In this document: positions 62,561-64,000 of the stretch, piece after piece
Numbering within the stretch: position 1 is the stretch's first letter
Layout of the letters: every line of letters begins with the position of its first letter
Notes under the pieces: model-generated
Told to the model about the DNA's origin: nothing
Seen by the model: the letters and a program-made list of their open reading frames with translations, nothing else
Databases searched by the model: none
Translations under genes and position numbers: made by a program
Origin: Desulfovibrio sp. JC022
Lineage (GTDB): Bacteria; Desulfobacterota; Desulfovibrionia; Desulfovibrionales; Desulfovibrionaceae
Direction of reading: 5' to 3'
Assembly (NCBI RefSeq): GCF_010470665.1
Contig: NZ_VOPZ01000011.1
Span: 67,528 to 131,527, forward strand
Length of the DNA stretch: 64,000 nucleotides

Positions 62561-62580
62561 GAAACCCTCCTTAGTGTTAC

Positions 62581-63069
62581 TTAGCGACAGCAGCTGTCAA
62601 ATAACGGCTTGAGCCTATTGTAAGTTGAAGACAAGTGGTCGGGGATAACATTGGTTTCTCCGAACACCGCCATAAACGATGCATCCCCGTTCCAACGGGG
62701 TACTAACTGAAAATGGAGATGGGCGGCGATCCCAGCTCCGGCTGCTTCCCCTATATTCAGGCCGACATTTATCCCTTGCGGGTTGCATGCCTTTTCCAGA
62801 ATATCGCAGCTTATGGTTATATATTTCATGATCTCGGAAGCTTCAACTTCTTCAAGATCAGTGAGTTTACTGACATGACGGTAAGGCGTAACCATCAAAT
62901 GACAGTTATTGTAAGGAAATTTATTCATAATCACAAAACAGTGCTTTGCCCTGTGCAGAATTAATCTTTCCTCATCCTCGTCAGTGTGTTCCGGGATACA
63001 GAAAACACATTCATCCGGCTTGGGACCAAGAATATAGTCCATTCGCCACGGTGCCCATAATACGTCCAT
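62581..63069 (-). CDS. HIT-family nucleotide hydrolase
   Basis: A 162-residue histidine-triad protein with HLHFQLVPRWNGD as the HxHxQ-type active site and an ApaH-like N-terminus (WAPWRMDYILGPK, CVFCIP). Family members hydrolyse AMP-lysine or diadenosine polyphosphates. A pair of cysteines (CVFC) and a histidine in the N-terminal region suggest the zinc-binding type. It begins the lapA-lapB-mutS-lysA series; the ribosome site is AAAGG, slightly far. Confidence 0.87.
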   Translation of the reverse strand: MDVLWAPWRMDYILGPKPDECVFCIPEHTDEDEERLILHRAKHCFVIMNKFPYNNCHLMVTPYRHVSKLTDLEEVEASEIMKYITISCDILEKACNPQGINVGLNIGEAAGAGIAAHLHFQLVPRWNGDASFMAVFGETNVIPDHLSSTYNRLKPLFDSCCR

Positions 63070-63375
63070 CTGTAAAATAACCTTTACAATACCTTCGCAC
63101 GGCAGTGAAGATATTGTCAGAATGTTCCGCTAAACTTGAGCCAGAACTGTTTATATTGTCTTTTATCAAACAATATCAATTTCCACTAATTAAATACCAG
63201 CTAATTATCAACAATAAATATGAAAAAAACAGCCTAATCGCTAAAAAAACATTCAAAAAGGGTGTTTCTCCCAGCATATTGCAAAAGTCCGCATGTTCTA
63301 CACGGGTTGTCAGCCAAGAGCAAGGGAAACGATTTTTTTAGGGTTGATATATTGAATAAACAACTAGTTGCAGGT
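63070..63375. promoter_or_regulatory. Intergenic region with a possible promoter for the HIT-lapA-lapB-mutS-lysA operon
   Basis: 306 AT-rich bases between two leftward genes with no gene I can support. On the minus strand TTGATA (63179-63174) and TATAAA (63155-63150) are 18 bases apart, about 80 bases upstream of the HIT gene, and form the best promoter candidate. A short A+T-rich frame on the plus strand here has no ribosome site and I reject it. Confidence 0.35.
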
Positions 63376-64000
63376 TTATGTCTGCTTTGAGGAGCCTGTT
63401 TTTTTAATCTTTTCCTTTAAAAAGCGCAGTTGCTCAGCTCTTCCTTTTAATTCTCCATCAATGCAGGCCAGTTTAACCTGAAGCAGAAGCTTGGAATACA
63501 AAGGGCCGGGCTCAAGTCCGAGACCTTTTAGATCTTCACCTGTGACATCAATTGCTGTCAGTCTCAAGCTGGTCAAATATTGGGATACGTATTTTTTGAT
63601 CATATCCCGTTTGGTACGGGCCATAATGAAGAGAACTCCCTCCAGCGGAACCGGACTAAGAGTTTCATAGATTTCACTGGGTTTCATTTCCTGTTTGATA
63701 TTCATTATATTCCCGGCCGCCCAGAAAATGGTTTCACGCAAATGGACAAATTCCCTGCGCTCACTGGGTGAAAAACTGAACCGATCGTAAATTTGTTCCA
63801 TCTTAGCCTTGGAAATACCCATGCACATAGCCAGAAAGTATGTTTTCCAGACCGAGATAGGCTGTTCCTGATAAAGCAGATTGTACCAACTCATAAGCTT
63901 TTCAAGTTCGGCAATAACCTGTGAACGGGCGGAATTAAGAACCAGCAGCGGATGCACGGCCTCAAGCACACCCAGCTCATTCATACGTTCAATGCTGTGC
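63376..64000 (-). CDS. tRNA nucleotidyltransferase/poly(A) polymerase C-terminal part, 5' end outside window
   Basis: 208 codons are visible; the frame is open through base 64000 (HSIERMNELGVLEAVHPLL), so the start lies beyond the window. Blocks such as LTAIDVTGEDLKGLGLEPGPLYSKLLL and LACIDGELKGRAEQLRFLKE match the C-terminal tail of poly(A)-polymerase/CCA-adding enzymes, in particular the long forms with CBS and DHH domains; the catalytic head is not seen. A Cca-type enzyme already exists at 5906-7069, so this may be a specialised partner or a poly(A) polymerase. Confidence 0.75.
   Translation of the reverse strand, partial: HSIERMNELGVLEAVHPLLVLNSARSQVIAELEKLMSWYNLLYQEQPISVWKTYFLAMCMGISKAKMEQIYDRFSFSPSERREFVHLRETIFWAAGNIMNIKQEMKPSEIYETLSPVPLEGVLFIMARTKRDMIKKYVSQYLTSLRLTAIDVTGEDLKGLGLEPGPLYSKLLLQVKLACIDGELKGRAEQLRFLKEKIKKTGSSKQT

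Noticed and set aside
63105-63341. 78-codon plus-strand frame in the AT-rich gap
   Set aside because: Biased composition, no ribosome site and no recognisable features.
1-64000. CRISPR array, tRNA/rRNA genes, insertion sequences, prophage
   Set aside because: No regularly spaced direct repeats, no tRNA- or rRNA-like sequence, and no transposase, integrase or phage structural gene were seen by eye; small RNAs cannot be excluded without a covariance search.

Overview
The window looks like a core-genome segment of a mid-GC, Gram-negative sulfate-reducing bacterium of the Desulfovibrionaceae, most like the marine Desulfovibrio/Maridesulfovibrio group. This is inferred from gene content and order (siroheme-linked heme genes next to a CcsA-type cytochrome assembly gene, nadCAB, mfd-surA-rodZ-recO-glyQS, LapA/LapB, several chemotaxis-type genes), from a fused SucC-SucD protein, and from frequent TTG/GTG starts behind good Shine-Dalgarno sites. 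No rRNA, tRNA, CRISPR, prophage or complete insertion sequence was seen.

Left part (1-11.3 kb): a leftward operon of fused succinate-CoA ligase, a family 4 glycosyltransferase and an AT-rich pentapeptide-repeat protein cut by the window edge. Then come a rightward trio of unrecognised proteins (two with signal peptides), a leftward CCA-adding enzyme, a TVP38/DedA-like membrane protein, two tandem cyclic-nucleotide-binding paralogs whose C-termini look like the FliG rotor domain, and a biotin-protein ligase. Next (11.3-20.5 kb): a structured intergenic region, a very large PEP-synthase-like enzyme, two envelope lipoproteins (TIGR04073-like and DsbA-like), a methyltransferase, galE, a MuiA-like DUF4139 protein and a small hypothetical.

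Middle (20.5-36.5 kb): an orphan CheW; a long rightward series mfd, two SurA-type chaperone/isomerases, RodZ-like protein, recO, glyQ and glyS; rpsT; the trkA-trkH potassium uptake pair; and an FkbM-type methyltransferase. From 36.5 to 41.6 kb lies the leftward NAD operon nadC-nadA-nadB, divergent from mgtE.

Right part (41.6-64 kb): a left-handed-beta-helix protein; adk and tilS, flanked by two inverted copies of a palindromic intergenic repeat; a leftward tetrapyrrole/cytochrome cluster (siroheme dehydrogenase, CcsA-like, hemA, small hypothetical); two rightward glycosyltransferases; cheR and an HDOD gene convergent with a PAS histidine kinase; leftward rsmE-rarA; and a long leftward operon HIT-lapA-lapB-mutS-lipoprotein-lysA. 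The right edge cuts a second tRNA-nucleotidyltransferase/poly(A)-polymerase-type gene. Most genes are housekeeping. The least explained items are the cNMP/FliG-like pair, the structured region before the PEP synthase gene, the palindromic repeat family, and the unrecognised secreted trio.
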